Positions 1 through 8,604 of a stretch of DNA of 64,000 bases are shown piece after piece. The notes under the pieces were generated by a model. It was not told the origin of the DNA, ran no database searches, and worked only from the letters and a program-made list of their open reading frames with translations. Source of the DNA: DATKGX01 sp035510555. Its GTDB lineage: Bacteria > Patescibacteriota > Microgenomatia > Levybacterales > UBA12049. Location: NCBI GenBank assembly GCA_035510555.1, contig DATKGX010000048.1:1-64000 (forward strand). The letters are read 5' to 3'. Every line of letters begins with the position of its first letter. Position 1 is the first letter of the stretch. The translations under genes were made by a program, and so were the position numbers.

Positions 1-800
1 GAAAGAAGCTCTATTTTTTCTGCATTTGTTACGGGCCCTAAAATGTCTACTCTTCTTCTTACAGAACTCCTCATTACAATATCCGTTAATCCAGATGCTT
101 CGGTACCCCAACCTGCAATAATAAGCCTTGCGGAAGGTAAATCTCTTAAGATATCTTTAAATATATCCACAAGCAAATCAACTCTTTTATATCCTTTTAT
201 TCTTCCCAGGTATAACAAAGTCGGAACAGAAAACTTTTTAATTAATCCTTTTCTTTTGCTATTAGGCTTATCGATTCCACAATAAACAACTTTTATATTC
301 TTTGCTTTAAATCCTATACTAACTAGCTCCTCTTTCGTTGTTTCTGATATCGCTACAACTTGGACCCCTCTATAAATAATGGGGAAAACATATTGCTCTA
401 TGAAATAACCGATATAGCTAACAGGGAAATGAAGTTGGTAGAAGAATTGATTCTTATGAACATGATAAACAAATGCTACCTTAGGAATTCTTGAGAAAAG
501 CGGCGTAAAAAAGGGTATCCCATTTTGTACATCTATGATAATGTCAACATTTTTCCTAAGTTTTTTAAAATAGTAAATTGGCGCCCAAAAATATAAGGAG
601 AATGTTCCCCCCTTTCTGATTATTTTTATTCCTTGATATTCTTCTTCATCGGCCAATTTTTGATACGGATCCTGACCGCAAAATACTGTGACTTCATGTC
701 CCATCTTAACCCACCGTTTTGCCAGCTCAAAGACATAAATTTCGCCTCCTCCTGCCCAGCTATGTTTTAAATCACGCCAATTAAAAATTAAGATTTTCAT
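1..800 (-). CDS. Glycosyltransferase family 4 protein (C-terminus cut by window edge)
   Basis: The frame reads open from an ATG at 798-800 to the left edge, giving 266 visible residues. The N-terminus MKILIFNWRDLKHSWAGGGE carries the GGGE loop (residues 17-20) typical of GT-B fold GT4 enzymes, followed by HEVTVFCG. The start of the second Rossmann domain is visible as LLYLGRIKGYKRVDLLV (about residues 195-211) and ARLIIAGWG. The nucleotide-sugar binding E(x7)E motif should lie beyond the window. Its ATG overlaps the stop of the preceding GT2 gene as ATGA, so the two are translationally coupled. It probably transfers a sugar from a nucleotide donor in the cytoplasm to a lipid-linked glycan; donor and acceptor cannot be told. 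Confidence 0.9.
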   Translation of the reverse strand, partial: MKILIFNWRDLKHSWAGGGEIYVFELAKRWVKMGHEVTVFCGQDPYQKLADEEEYQGIKIIRKGGTFSLYFWAPIYYFKKLRKNVDIIIDVQNGIPFFTPLFSRIPKVAFVYHVHKNQFFYQLHFPVSYIGYFIEQYVFPIIYRGVQVVAISETTKEELVSIGFKAKNIKVVYCGIDKPNSKRKGLIKKFSVPTLLYLGRIKGYKRVDLLVDIFKDILRDLPSARLIIAGWGTEASGLTDIVMRSSVRRRVDILGPVTNAEKIELL

Positions 801-1534
801 TTATAATAATTAGTTTTTACTCTTGAAAAAACTTTAACCGTATCCACAAGCATTTTAAGAGCGACTATAAAAAAGTTAAGCCTCGTAATGGTTCCCTTCC
901 TAAAATTCAGTTTAACCGGAGCTTCATATATCTTCTCGTAGCCCATTTCTTTGGCAATTACTAAGGCTTCTATATCAAAGGCAAAAGTTTTAACAGTCAG
1001 TTTGGGGAAAACTTCCTTCGCCACCTTTCTTTTGAATAGCTTTAATCCCGCCTGAGTGTCTCTTACATTTAGCCCAAACAATAAATGAACTATGTTTTGA
1101 TAGCCCCATGAAAGAATTTTTCTAACGAAAGGGTATTTGACTTTTGACTGGGGATGGAGCTTGCTGCCTATTGCTATATCCGCATTTTTTGTCTCCATAT
1201 GACTTAAAAGGGCAGGAATAGAAGTTGGATCGATATCCATACCTGCATCAATAAATCCAATAATATCCCCTTCTGCCTTTGCAACACCAAATTGCACGGC
1301 ATATCCTTTACCACAATTCTTAGCATAGCCAAATACATGTAAATTCTTGATTCTTGATTCTTGATTCTTGATTCTTACGTAAGTTTTATCCAGGAAACCG
1401 TCGACGACGACAATAATTTCATGCCTAAAAGGAAGAGACGATAAAACTTTATCGAGGTTTTTGATATCCTCTATGATTGTTTTTTCTTGTTTATAAGCAG
1501 GGACCACTAATGATAATAATTTGATCTTTTTCAT
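797..1534 (-). CDS. GT2 family glycosyltransferase, polyprenyl-phosphate sugar synthase-like
   Basis: This 245-aa GT-A enzyme resembles Dol-P-Man/Dol-P-Glc synthases. It has VPAYKQEKT at residues 11-19, VVDGFLDKT at 43-51, the metal-binding DAGMD at 97-101 and the DTQAGLKLF signature at 159-167. No multi-TM tail is present, so it is the soluble type that charges polyprenyl phosphate on the cytoplasmic face. I chose ATG at 1534 over an in-frame TTG one codon upstream because AAGG lies five bases before the ATG. The 74-bp gap upstream contains TATACT but no good -35, so an internal promoter is only possible. A heptamer tandem repeat encodes residues about 53-64, between the nucleotide-binding loop and the catalytic core. 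Confidence 0.88.
   Translation of the reverse strand: MKKIKLLSLVVPAYKQEKTIIEDIKNLDKVLSSLPFRHEIIVVVDGFLDKTYVRIKNQESRIKNLHVFGYAKNCGKGYAVQFGVAKAEGDIIGFIDAGMDIDPTSIPALLSHMETKNADIAIGSKLHPQSKVKYPFVRKILSWGYQNIVHLLFGLNVRDTQAGLKLFKRKVAKEVFPKLTVKTFAFDIEALVIAKEMGYEKIYEAPVKLNFRKGTITRLNFFIVALKMLVDTVKVFSRVKTNYYK
1344..1376. repeat. Heptameric tandem repeat TTCTTGA, 4.7 copies, in coding sequence
   Basis: Four perfect TTCTTGA units plus TTCTT lie in frame inside the GT2 gene at 797-1534, encoding a lysine/asparagine/arginine-rich peptide (RIKNQESRIKN). One of eight 7-bp-period arrays in this window. Confidence 0.9.
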
Positions 1535-1608
1535 CAAACCTTATAAATTCTTAAGCACAAGTATAGCACAGTTAAACTCAGGATTTAAGATGCGCAATTT
1601 AAGGGTTT

Positions 1609-2931
1609 TTAATCAATCGCAGAAGCATTAAGAAAGGTGATATTCTTTTTAATCCGCGCTACACCTGCATAGTTTTTGAAAAAAATAAACAGTAAAACAG
1701 TTAAAAGTGACGCAGAGACTACCATAGAAATAACTACTATCTGATAGAAATTTGAATGGAAAATGTAAATTAAGATTATCTGTGCCAAAGCGGCTACTAC
1801 AATCAGCGGCGCGATTCTTATTTTATTTAGAGACAGGAAAAAGTTTACGCAAACGTTAATCAAGCTAAAAATTGTGAGATTTATTCCAAAGAAACCGACC
1901 AATCCCGCAATTGCCAAATAGCCTCTCCCTCCCAAAAATAAATTAACCACGAATTTTGGGAAGAGAAAATAAAATCCCGTTATTGAAATCGATGGTATTA
2001 AAACTAGAAGTAGCGCAAGGTAAAAAAGATTATTAAAATTTAGGCCAAGATTATGCCTTCTGATTAAAAGCGGAAGCATCACCGTTGGAATTGGAATCGT
2101 AAAATAAAAGATTACTTTTCCAATCAATGAAAGACCGGCGTAAAAAGCGGCTTGAGGAGGATTAAAAAAATGCTTTACTAAAACTACATCCGTTGACGTA
2201 AAAGATGTCATAAATAAAACAGCAATGAAAATAGGTAAGGCGTGTTGAAGGATTTCTTTGGTTGGGATATGAACTTCGTTATCTGTATTTTTGGAGAAAA
2301 TAAACTTCAACGGTATAAGAGCAATGATAAACGCGCCTAACCCCATCAGGACTATCGCCCAAAGACCGCTAAAAGCTCTAAAACCAAGAAAAACCAGTAT
2401 AATTCCAGCGATTAGCTTAATAACTCCGCTAAAACCACTGACAAACGCCAAAAACTTAAACTTTACCAGTCCTTGTAAAAAGCCTGTGTTAAGAATTTGA
2501 ATATAGCCAGCAGCCACGCAAAGCCCAGCGACAAAAACATAGAAAATATTATCGAGGTGAAGAAAATCCTTAATCAACGGAGAAAAAATAACAAAAGAGA
2601 GTGAAATTAAAAATGAAAATAAAAAAACGATTTTGAATGATTTTTTGTAAAAACTCCGTAGCTTGCCTAATTGATTTCTGCTGTGATAATCGGATGCAAA
2701 TCTAACGAGAATTGTGTTTATCGAACCTCCAGAGATAGAAGCCAAAGTAATTATCGAGAGAAGGCTGGCAAAAATTCCATAGTCAACGTATGACAGATTT
2801 CTGACTAAAAAAAGGTTTAGAAGAAAGGCTAAAAAATTGGCAAAAATTGATCCGGCGAAAATATAGAAACTCCCGGTGATTAATTCGTGTTGTACAAGCT
2901 TTTTACCTGCTGCAAAAATTTTATCTCTCAC
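1609..2931 (-). CDS. Wzx-like flippase (MOP/MATE-type polysaccharide export protein)
   Basis: This 440-aa protein has about 12-14 hydrophobic segments from residue 18 to 428. The N-terminal pattern (GSFYIFAGSIFANFLAF, then RNLSYVDYGIFASLLSI) is typical of the polysaccharide synthesis branch of the MOP superfamily. Family members flip undecaprenyl-diphosphate-linked oligosaccharides across the cytoplasmic membrane. Its ATG overlaps the stop of the GT4 gene 2928-3989 as ATGA, and GT4/GT2 genes flank it, so it probably exports the product of this module. A second flippase of the same superfamily is at 41056-42510, suggesting two lipid-linked glycans. Confidence 0.88.
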   Translation of the reverse strand: MRDKIFAAGKKLVQHELITGSFYIFAGSIFANFLAFLLNLFLVRNLSYVDYGIFASLLSIITLASISGGSINTILVRFASDYHSRNQLGKLRSFYKKSFKIVFLFSFLISLSFVIFSPLIKDFLHLDNIFYVFVAGLCVAAGYIQILNTGFLQGLVKFKFLAFVSGFSGVIKLIAGIILVFLGFRAFSGLWAIVLMGLGAFIIALIPLKFIFSKNTDNEVHIPTKEILQHALPIFIAVLFMTSFTSTDVVLVKHFFNPPQAAFYAGLSLIGKVIFYFTIPIPTVMLPLLIRRHNLGLNFNNLFYLALLLVLIPSISITGFYFLFPKFVVNLFLGGRGYLAIAGLVGFFGINLTIFSLINVCVNFFLSLNKIRIAPLIVVAALAQIILIYIFHSNFYQIVVISMVVSASLLTVLLFIFFKNYAGVARIKKNITFLNASAID

Positions 2932-3989
2932 TCAATAATTCCTTTGTAGACGTCCAGCGTTTTCTCAGCGGTCTTTTTCCAACTGAATTGTTCCACATTT
3001 TTTAAGCCTTTTTTCGATAGTTCTTGCTGCAGTTTTTCATCACTAAAGACTTTCTTTATCCCCGACGCAATGTTTTCAACGTCGCATGCGTCTACGTAAA
3101 AAGCAGCGTCGCCTGCAACTTCCGGGACTGATCCTTCCTTGCTGGTAATAACCGGGCAACCGCAAGCCATCGCTTCTAAAATTGGCAATCCAAAACCTTC
3201 ATATAGGGATGGCATTGCAAAAACCGTTGCCAAGTTATAAATTTGTACCAATTCTTCGGCTGAAACAAAACCTAGCCTTATTATCTGACTGCTGACTTCT
3301 GACTGCTGACCATCGATTGCCTTTTGCACTTTAACTAAATCTGCATTCCAAGGATTATTTCTGTCATAATCTTCTGAAACTAAACTTTTACCCACCATTA
3401 CTAATGGGATTTGTGTCTTTTTGGCAGCCTCTATTAATCTTGGCAAATTTTTATTCCAGGTCACATCTCCAACGTAAAGCAAGAAACGTTCGGGAAGCCC
3501 ATATCGTTTCTTAATTTCCAATTTCCAATTTCCAATTTCCAATTTCTTGAACCCTTCGCCTGCTGCCAGGTAAACAACGTGGATTTTGCTCTCCCTAACT
3601 CCAGCGTATTTCTGAATGTCTTTTTTTGAAGATTCTGAGTCTGTTAAGATGGCGTCCGCCCGCTTTAAGGCAAATCTTTGCATCTGCCATTTAATTTCGC
3701 CCTTAATTCCTCTTGGGAAAGCTTCCGGAAAAACGATTGGTGTTAAATCATGCACAGTGACAACGGTTCTAAACCTTTTATAAATTGGAAGCGCTAAAAA
3801 AAAGGGCTCAAAGTAAGGGAAATGAACAATTGCAACGTCTTTTGGCAGTTTTTCGCCCCTTTGAAAGAAAACGTAATTATTTTCCGGAAAATATTTTAAG
3901 AATGCGCCTTTAAGATTTTCTAGATAGAACCCGGTTCCTCTTACTTTATGCCCTGTCTGAAGCGGTGACGCGTCAATTGCTATCTTCAT
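2928..3989 (-). CDS. Glycosyltransferase family 4 protein (mannosyltransferase-like)
   Basis: This 353-aa GT-B enzyme begins MKIAIDASPLQTGHKVRGTG, as in WbaZ/MtfB-type GT4 proteins, with LYVGDVTWNKNLPRLIEA at about 171-188 and EGFGLPILE (264-272), the E(x7)E nucleotide-sugar binding motif. It is a normal-length cytoplasmic enzyme. Two unrelated 7-bp tandem arrays interrupt it, at residues about 149-160 (LEIGNWKLEI) and 227-236 (DGQQSEVSSQ). Both lie where surface loops of the C-terminal domain would be expected, so they probably extend loops without harming the fold. Its start lies 17 bp inside the 3' end of the upstream PTPS-related gene. Confidence 0.9.
   Translation of the reverse strand: MKIAIDASPLQTGHKVRGTGFYLENLKGAFLKYFPENNYVFFQRGEKLPKDVAIVHFPYFEPFFLALPIYKRFRTVVTVHDLTPIVFPEAFPRGIKGEIKWQMQRFALKRADAILTDSESSKKDIQKYAGVRESKIHVVYLAAGEGFKKLEIGNWKLEIKKRYGLPERFLLYVGDVTWNKNLPRLIEAAKKTQIPLVMVGKSLVSEDYDRNNPWNADLVKVQKAIDGQQSEVSSQIIRLGFVSAEELVQIYNLATVFAMPSLYEGFGLPILEAMACGCPVITSKEGSVPEVAGDAAFYVDACDVENIASGIKKVFSDEKLQQELSKKGLKNVEQFSWKKTAEKTLDVYKGIIE
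3285..3310. repeat. Heptameric tandem repeat CTGACTK, 3.7 copies, in coding sequence
   Basis: Units CTGACTG, CTGACTT, CTGACTG and CTGAC follow one another in frame in the GT4 gene 2928-3989, encoding QQSEVSSQ. The same gene carries a second, unrelated array at 3513-3545. Confidence 0.85.
3513..3545. repeat. Heptameric tandem repeat AATTTCC, 4.7 copies, in coding sequence
   Basis: Four perfect AATTTCC units plus AATTT lie in frame in the GT4 gene 2928-3989, encoding LEIGNWKLEI on the minus strand. Confidence 0.9.
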
Positions 3990-5622
3990 GCTTTCCTCTA
4001 ATATACCATGTTTTAATGATTAGCGTCACTATAACTATGAATGAAATTAATGAAATAAATGCAGACATTGCTCTAATTGGAGTATCGCCAAAATCTACCC
4101 CTAAAGAATGTTTACCTTTGAGTACGGGAATCACGATCAGTCCTTCGTTATTTTTTTGAATTTGGACTACTTTACTGTCAATTTTTGCTTCCCAACCTGG
4201 GAAATAAGCGGTATTTAAAGTTATCATTGAGGGTTTCGAAACCGTGACTACAAACTGATAATTTGAGGATTTAACAACTGATTTATTTACAACTACGTCT
4301 TGATTACTTTCTATTTTGGCGCTCATTCTTACTGGTTTTGCCTTAAACCATAAAGTGTTAAAAACATTTCCGATACTGTTGGTTCCGTCAATAAAGTTTG
4401 AACGCGTCATGTAATAGCTGTCGGCTCTATCCATGTAGTATGCAGGATGGGCATAATTAAATCCCAAAATAATCGGCGATACTAAAATAATTACCCAAAA
4501 AACTTTTTGTTTTATGAAATAGGCCACACCTGCTGCCAAGAAAGAACAAATCAAAATTTCAAGGCTTAAGAATCGCCAAGGAAACTGAAAATAGTTAAAC
4601 AACGGCATTACTTTCCAAACTGGTAACGAAACCTGCAGCATCAATAATGCAACAAGGAAAAAACTGATAATGAAGTAGACAATTAACTTAACCCGGTAAT
4701 CTTTTTTCCTGAAGAATTTAAAAAGAACTATAAAAGCTAAAAATACTGCCAATAAATTCGCTATTCCGATTTGTACAGACATTTGATCACCCAGTCCTCC
4801 TCCGTAGAATCCGGATCCCCAGGACGGAGCGATCAGTTGGTAAAGGTCAACGAAATTACTTTTATAATCATATATTTGTAAGCCTACCGTAAATTTTGTT
4901 TCCAAAATTGCCGGAATCCAAAATATCGATGCAAATCCTAATCCTATGAGTAAAATTACAATTAACTTTAATAAATTTACAATTTTTTGCTTTGAAGATG
5001 ATATTAATAATAATCCATAGACAATAGCAAACGGGAAAAATATTAAGGCGAGTATATTATGCGAGAGTATAATTAAGCCGAGAACCAGTGCCGTTATGGG
5101 TAAAAAAACGTTTTTATTATCTTTTAAGACTTTCGTTAAAACCCACAAAAAGGCCGGGAATAAAGCTAAAGCCCAAACCTCGCCGACTGAACCCCTGATA
5201 TATGTGTCTACGAAAAAATAAGGAGAGAATAAATAAAATACCGTGCCTACCAATGCCCCTTTTTCGTCAAAGAATGATTTTGCCCATAAATAGAAAGAGA
5301 AACCAGCCAGCAAAATGGCTGTGAACATATTTAATTTAAAAGCATCGATAAAGCTTATTCCAAAGGCATGAAGAAAAGAGGCAAAATAATTTGGGAGAGG
5401 ATAAACATAACTAAATAAAGGAATTCCATAACCATAATTTAAATCAGACGCCCAGCGCGGGAACAAATTACCGTCTCTTAAGGCTTTATCGAACTCATAA
5501 AACCTGACTACATGATATTCGCCGTCATGGGTTGGCAGCAACCCCTGATGCAAAAGAGCAAAACCGGCAATAAGAGCAACGATAAACACAAACAGCGTTT
5601 GCCTTGTAATTATTTTTTTCAT
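3973..5622 (-). CDS. PTPS-related polytopic membrane protein (GT-C-like)
   Basis: This 549-aa protein has an N-terminal TM (residues 10-28), then the external-loop signature of the 6-pyruvoyl-tetrahydropterin synthase-related membrane family: HDGEYH at 32-37, FPRWASDLNYGYGIPLF at about 54-70 and YPLPNY. About ten TMs follow, then an extracytoplasmic domain with NTAYFPGWEAKID and one last TM. Despite the family name there is no pterin chemistry here; the layout (acidic residue in the first external loop, many TMs, soluble C-terminus) is that of GT-C glycosyltransferases using polyprenyl-phosphate sugars. Activity is inferred. It is followed by a GT4 gene overlapping by 17 bp and preceded by a four-base gap. 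Confidence 0.85.
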   Translation of the reverse strand: MKKIITRQTLFVFIVALIAGFALLHQGLLPTHDGEYHVVRFYEFDKALRDGNLFPRWASDLNYGYGIPLFSYVYPLPNYFASFLHAFGISFIDAFKLNMFTAILLAGFSFYLWAKSFFDEKGALVGTVFYLFSPYFFVDTYIRGSVGEVWALALFPAFLWVLTKVLKDNKNVFLPITALVLGLIILSHNILALIFFPFAIVYGLLLISSSKQKIVNLLKLIVILLIGLGFASIFWIPAILETKFTVGLQIYDYKSNFVDLYQLIAPSWGSGFYGGGLGDQMSVQIGIANLLAVFLAFIVLFKFFRKKDYRVKLIVYFIISFFLVALLMLQVSLPVWKVMPLFNYFQFPWRFLSLEILICSFLAAGVAYFIKQKVFWVIILVSPIILGFNYAHPAYYMDRADSYYMTRSNFIDGTNSIGNVFNTLWFKAKPVRMSAKIESNQDVVVNKSVVKSSNYQFVVTVSKPSMITLNTAYFPGWEAKIDSKVVQIQKNNEGLIVIPVLKGKHSLGVDFGDTPIRAMSAFISLISFIVIVTLIIKTWYIRGKHEDSN

Positions 5623-5626
5623 AAAC

Positions 5627-7474
5627 TTATATCTCGAAAACTACTCCATTGTTATCCTCATAATCGATTTTAAGATATTTTCTAAATAGTGTTAGATTTG
5701 CATCGCTTTCATTTTTTGCAAAATTATTTTTATAAATCACGATACGTTTTATTTTATAACTTTTCGTGATACTTTTTATTTCGTTAATGTTATTGCCGGT
5801 TAGAATCTCCTTTTCCGCCAATTGTCTTGATGTCGGATCTGCCCCATAAAGATAGCTATATCTTGGCAGGCCCAAAAATATTTTCTTGCCGATTAAAGAT
5901 AACGGATCATAGATTTCGCCATTGGTGACAACTGTTTCGTTATTTGGAATATTATGTAAAACCCAAGTCATTAGCTTGTTATTCGGATAATCATCTATTT
6001 TGGCAAAAACATCGTTTTTAATGACCATAAAGTTAATTAAGCCTGATAAAATCAGGAGGAACAAAACGAGTACAGACAATAGCTTCAGTAAATTATTTTT
6101 ATTCCATAAATAAACAATCACCAAGGCGGAATAAAAGTTGGCAAAAATTATCCAATAATTTAAAAATTTATGATTATCAAATATATAATTTCCGAATTGG
6201 AAAAGGTTAACCATAATTAGAAGCGGCAAAAAGCACAGGAATATTTTCCGCTGCGTTTTATTGCTTAAAAAGAAGCCGAGAGGAATAGTGATAACGCTTA
6301 TGCCTAAATTCCAAATCCAGAAAATTAAGACATTATTAATTGATAATTTATCAAAGACCAAAAATCCCGGAGTAAAAGAAACAAGCGCTGTGGAACCTAA
6401 TTTGATTAAAATAATCTGCGGCAAGGCTACGATTGAGGATATTAGCAATAGAATTATTATCTGTTTTCTAAAATTTGGAAAGACAATCAAGAAGCTTAAC
6501 AAAACAACATATAATCCAAAAAAAACAGAGATATGCCAAAATGGCAGAAGACCAAGTAGCAAACCTAGAAAAATAAATTGTCTTTTGGAAAATCTTTTAT
6601 CTAGCTCGGATAATAAACAATAAATTATCCATACTCCGAATAAAATTCCAAAAATAAGGTGCCTTTGGTTTAAGTATGTGTTTAAATTCCAAAAAACCGC
6701 CACCGTTGTGTTACCAAGCGGACCATTTCCTAGATAAAAGGAGTTCCGCCAAAATGAGAAAAGCAAATTTAGACCCAGATGATTATTGGAGAAAAAACTT
6801 AAAAAAGACAAACTACTATTAAACAAAAATAATAAACACGCAATAAATCCAATCCTTTTACTTCTAAAAATATGCGCCGCTAAGTAATAAATCATTGCAA
6901 TTAAAAAACTAAACGAAATTGCGCTAATTAAATTAAAAGCCAGATCTATTCTTAATCCCAAAAATTCAAATATACCGGCAAAAAAATCAAACATAAAATG
7001 ATAAACAAGACCGGAGGAAGCAAAAAAAGGTACCTCTGCGGGAAAATTATTACCTAGGGAAAATGATCTAATAAAAGGGATATGCGCTCCAAAATCCTGA
7101 TATAAATTTGACGCAATTAAGAATTGGCCGGAGTTTGCATCATAGCCAAAAGATTTTGCAAAAAACCATAAAAAGAAAAATAATAGACAAAGGAATAAAA
7201 TTTCTTTTTTTCCAAATACTGGTTTTGAAAATTTAAAATATTGATATTTAATTATCAACAAAAAGCCCGATAGTAAAAAATATACTATTAAAGATGGTAA
7301 CAACGCTTTAAACACATAAGCTGATAATACGTAAATAAATGATGCTGAGACTAATGAACCGACGACAAAAGAATTAACCGTTGCGATAATTCTATTTTTA
7401 GAATTAACTAAAAAGTTTTGCGATAGAATTACTCCATTAGTAAAAATTGATATGAAAAATAATAACCACAGCAT
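5627..7474 (-). CDS. Large polytopic membrane protein, D-xxx-H type GT-C-like
   Basis: This 615-aa, very hydrophobic protein has about 13-15 TMs. After the third or fourth TM a predicted external loop carries DFGAH (D127, H131), then IRSFSLGNNFP and LVYHFMFDFFAG. The 647-aa protein at 29608-31551 has the same layout (DSVYH, ISNFPPFHPG, FFYDFLISNF), so the two are distant paralogs. I cannot assign them to a named GT family. By layout they are GT-C enzymes, with the D...H loop as a plausible catalytic or metal site. Its ATG abuts the stop of the MptA/B-like gene 7474-8604. Confidence 0.75.
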   Translation of the reverse strand: MLWLLFFISIFTNGVILSQNFLVNSKNRIIATVNSFVVGSLVSASFIYVLSAYVFKALLPSLIVYFLLSGFLLIIKYQYFKFSKPVFGKKEILFLCLLFFFLWFFAKSFGYDANSGQFLIASNLYQDFGAHIPFIRSFSLGNNFPAEVPFFASSGLVYHFMFDFFAGIFEFLGLRIDLAFNLISAISFSFLIAMIYYLAAHIFRSKRIGFIACLLFLFNSSLSFLSFFSNNHLGLNLLFSFWRNSFYLGNGPLGNTTVAVFWNLNTYLNQRHLIFGILFGVWIIYCLLSELDKRFSKRQFIFLGLLLGLLPFWHISVFFGLYVVLLSFLIVFPNFRKQIIILLLISSIVALPQIILIKLGSTALVSFTPGFLVFDKLSINNVLIFWIWNLGISVITIPLGFFLSNKTQRKIFLCFLPLLIMVNLFQFGNYIFDNHKFLNYWIIFANFYSALVIVYLWNKNNLLKLLSVLVLFLLILSGLINFMVIKNDVFAKIDDYPNNKLMTWVLHNIPNNETVVTNGEIYDPLSLIGKKIFLGLPRYSYLYGADPTSRQLAEKEILTGNNINEIKSITKSYKIKRIVIYKNNFAKNESDANLTLFRKYLKIDYEDNNGVVFEI

Positions 7475-8604
7475 TATTTTTTATTGATGACAAACTTAGA
7501 CTTTGCTAGCAGAAAATAAATTACTGTCAAAAGGGGAAAAATAAAACTTACGACAGATTTAATAAGCGGCGTTGGTCCAAAATAAGTTCCCAGAAGCATA
7601 AAAGGCAAATCTCGCAAAAGCAAACTGAATGAAAAAGTAAGATAGACATACTTCATTAGACGATTCTTGATCAATGGGATAAAAATCAAAAACCAAATTG
7701 CATACCATGGATATATTTCTTCCCTAATAGGAGATAAAAGAAAAATTAAAAACATCAAAAGAGAAGATAAATAATATACTTTTTCCCAATCTACTTTTCT
7801 GCTTTTGAAATAATTAAAAACTACGTATGCAAAAACAGGCAGTAAAAATAATGTTGCAAATTTTATCAATATCGAAAATGTAAGAAAAAGAATTAACCAA
7901 AACCATTTTTTTTCTTTTAGGAAATAGAGCGCTACTAAGGCAAAAAACATCATGACGATATCGTTATGTCCGCTGGCTAGGATTTCCAAAATTACTAAAG
8001 GATTTAAAGCAAAAAAAGCCGTGAGGTAGATATTTTTAGACAACCTATGGAGAATAATTATAGTTCCCAGATAAAAAGCGAGTGTAAAAAACTTAAAGGT
8101 AAAAAGCGTGACAAGAAAATTACCAAAACCCAAAAAATAAGGGATACCCGTTAATAAAATCCAAAAGGGGCCATACAACGCTGTTTTATTGGCCGCATGC
8201 ATAAACAGCAAAATAGGATCGCCGGTAAAATGAATTGGCATAATTAAATATGGATTTTCGTGGTATAAAAACAGTACCTTAGACGTTGCGATATAATTAA
8301 AAATGTCATAAGAAACCGTTGCCGGGTAAGCAAAGAATAAAATTAGAGCGGTTGCGCCAACAATAAGTTTGAATTCTCTGGAATTAAAAATCCCTCTCTT
8401 GAAGAAGTTTAGGAATATTAAATAGAAGACGAAGAATATAACAATAATTGATGCATAAATTGCTGTGACAGCAAACCTTTGCGTAAAAGCGAGACCGGTA
8501 AAAATTTGTTTAAGGTAAATTAAATTGGGATCGATAAAAAGGTAAGAAAATACAGTTATGAAAATTAAAAACAATATATATAATCCGAGAATGACTTTTT
8601 TCAT
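7474..8604 (-). CDS. MptA/MptB-like polyprenyl-phosphate mannosyltransferase (GT-C)
   Basis: This 376-aa protein has about 11 TMs. Signatures of the actinobacterial alpha-1,6-mannosyltransferase (MptA/MptB) group are visible: SYDIFNY at 98-104, NPYL, GDPILLFM, YGPFW at 144-148, SGHND at 211-215 and PWY at 299-301. Family members use polyprenyl-phosphate mannose to extend a glycan on the outer face of the membrane. A paralog with the same ordered motifs is at 50880-52058. Its start overlaps the stop of the DUF5667-like gene by four bases (ATGA). The sugar is inferred from the family only. Confidence 0.82.
   Translation of the reverse strand: MKKVILGLYILFLIFITVFSYLFIDPNLIYLKQIFTGLAFTQRFAVTAIYASIIVIFFVFYLIFLNFFKRGIFNSREFKLIVGATALILFFAYPATVSYDIFNYIATSKVLFLYHENPYLIMPIHFTGDPILLFMHAANKTALYGPFWILLTGIPYFLGFGNFLVTLFTFKFFTLAFYLGTIIILHRLSKNIYLTAFFALNPLVILEILASGHNDIVMMFFALVALYFLKEKKWFWLILFLTFSILIKFATLFLLPVFAYVVFNYFKSRKVDWEKVYYLSSLLMFLIFLLSPIREEIYPWYAIWFLIFIPLIKNRLMKYVYLTFSFSLLLRDLPFMLLGTYFGPTPLIKSVVSFIFPLLTVIYFLLAKSKFVINKK

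Noticed and set aside
797..800. Alternative genetic code (UGA as glycine)
   Set aside because: UGA ends many genes within ATGA overlaps and at the recombinase end, and no gene reads through UGA.
1344..1376. Heptamer arrays as assembly errors
   Set aside because: Eight arrays with different units but the same period all keep the reading frame of otherwise intact genes, which misassembly would not be expected to do. Read data would still be needed to exclude it fully.
1538..1608. Internal promoter before the GT2 gene 797-1534
   Set aside because: TATACT is present on the minus strand but no -35-like hexamer lies at 16-18 bp, so I did not list it as a feature.
3285..3545. Tandem repeats as a CRISPR array
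   Set aside because: Units are 7 bp with no spacers, lie in an open gene, and no cas genes are present.
3973..5622. Pterin biosynthesis role for PTPS-related proteins
   Set aside because: These are polytopic membrane proteins without the soluble 6-pyruvoyltetrahydropterin synthase fold or its zinc histidines; the name is a historical family label.
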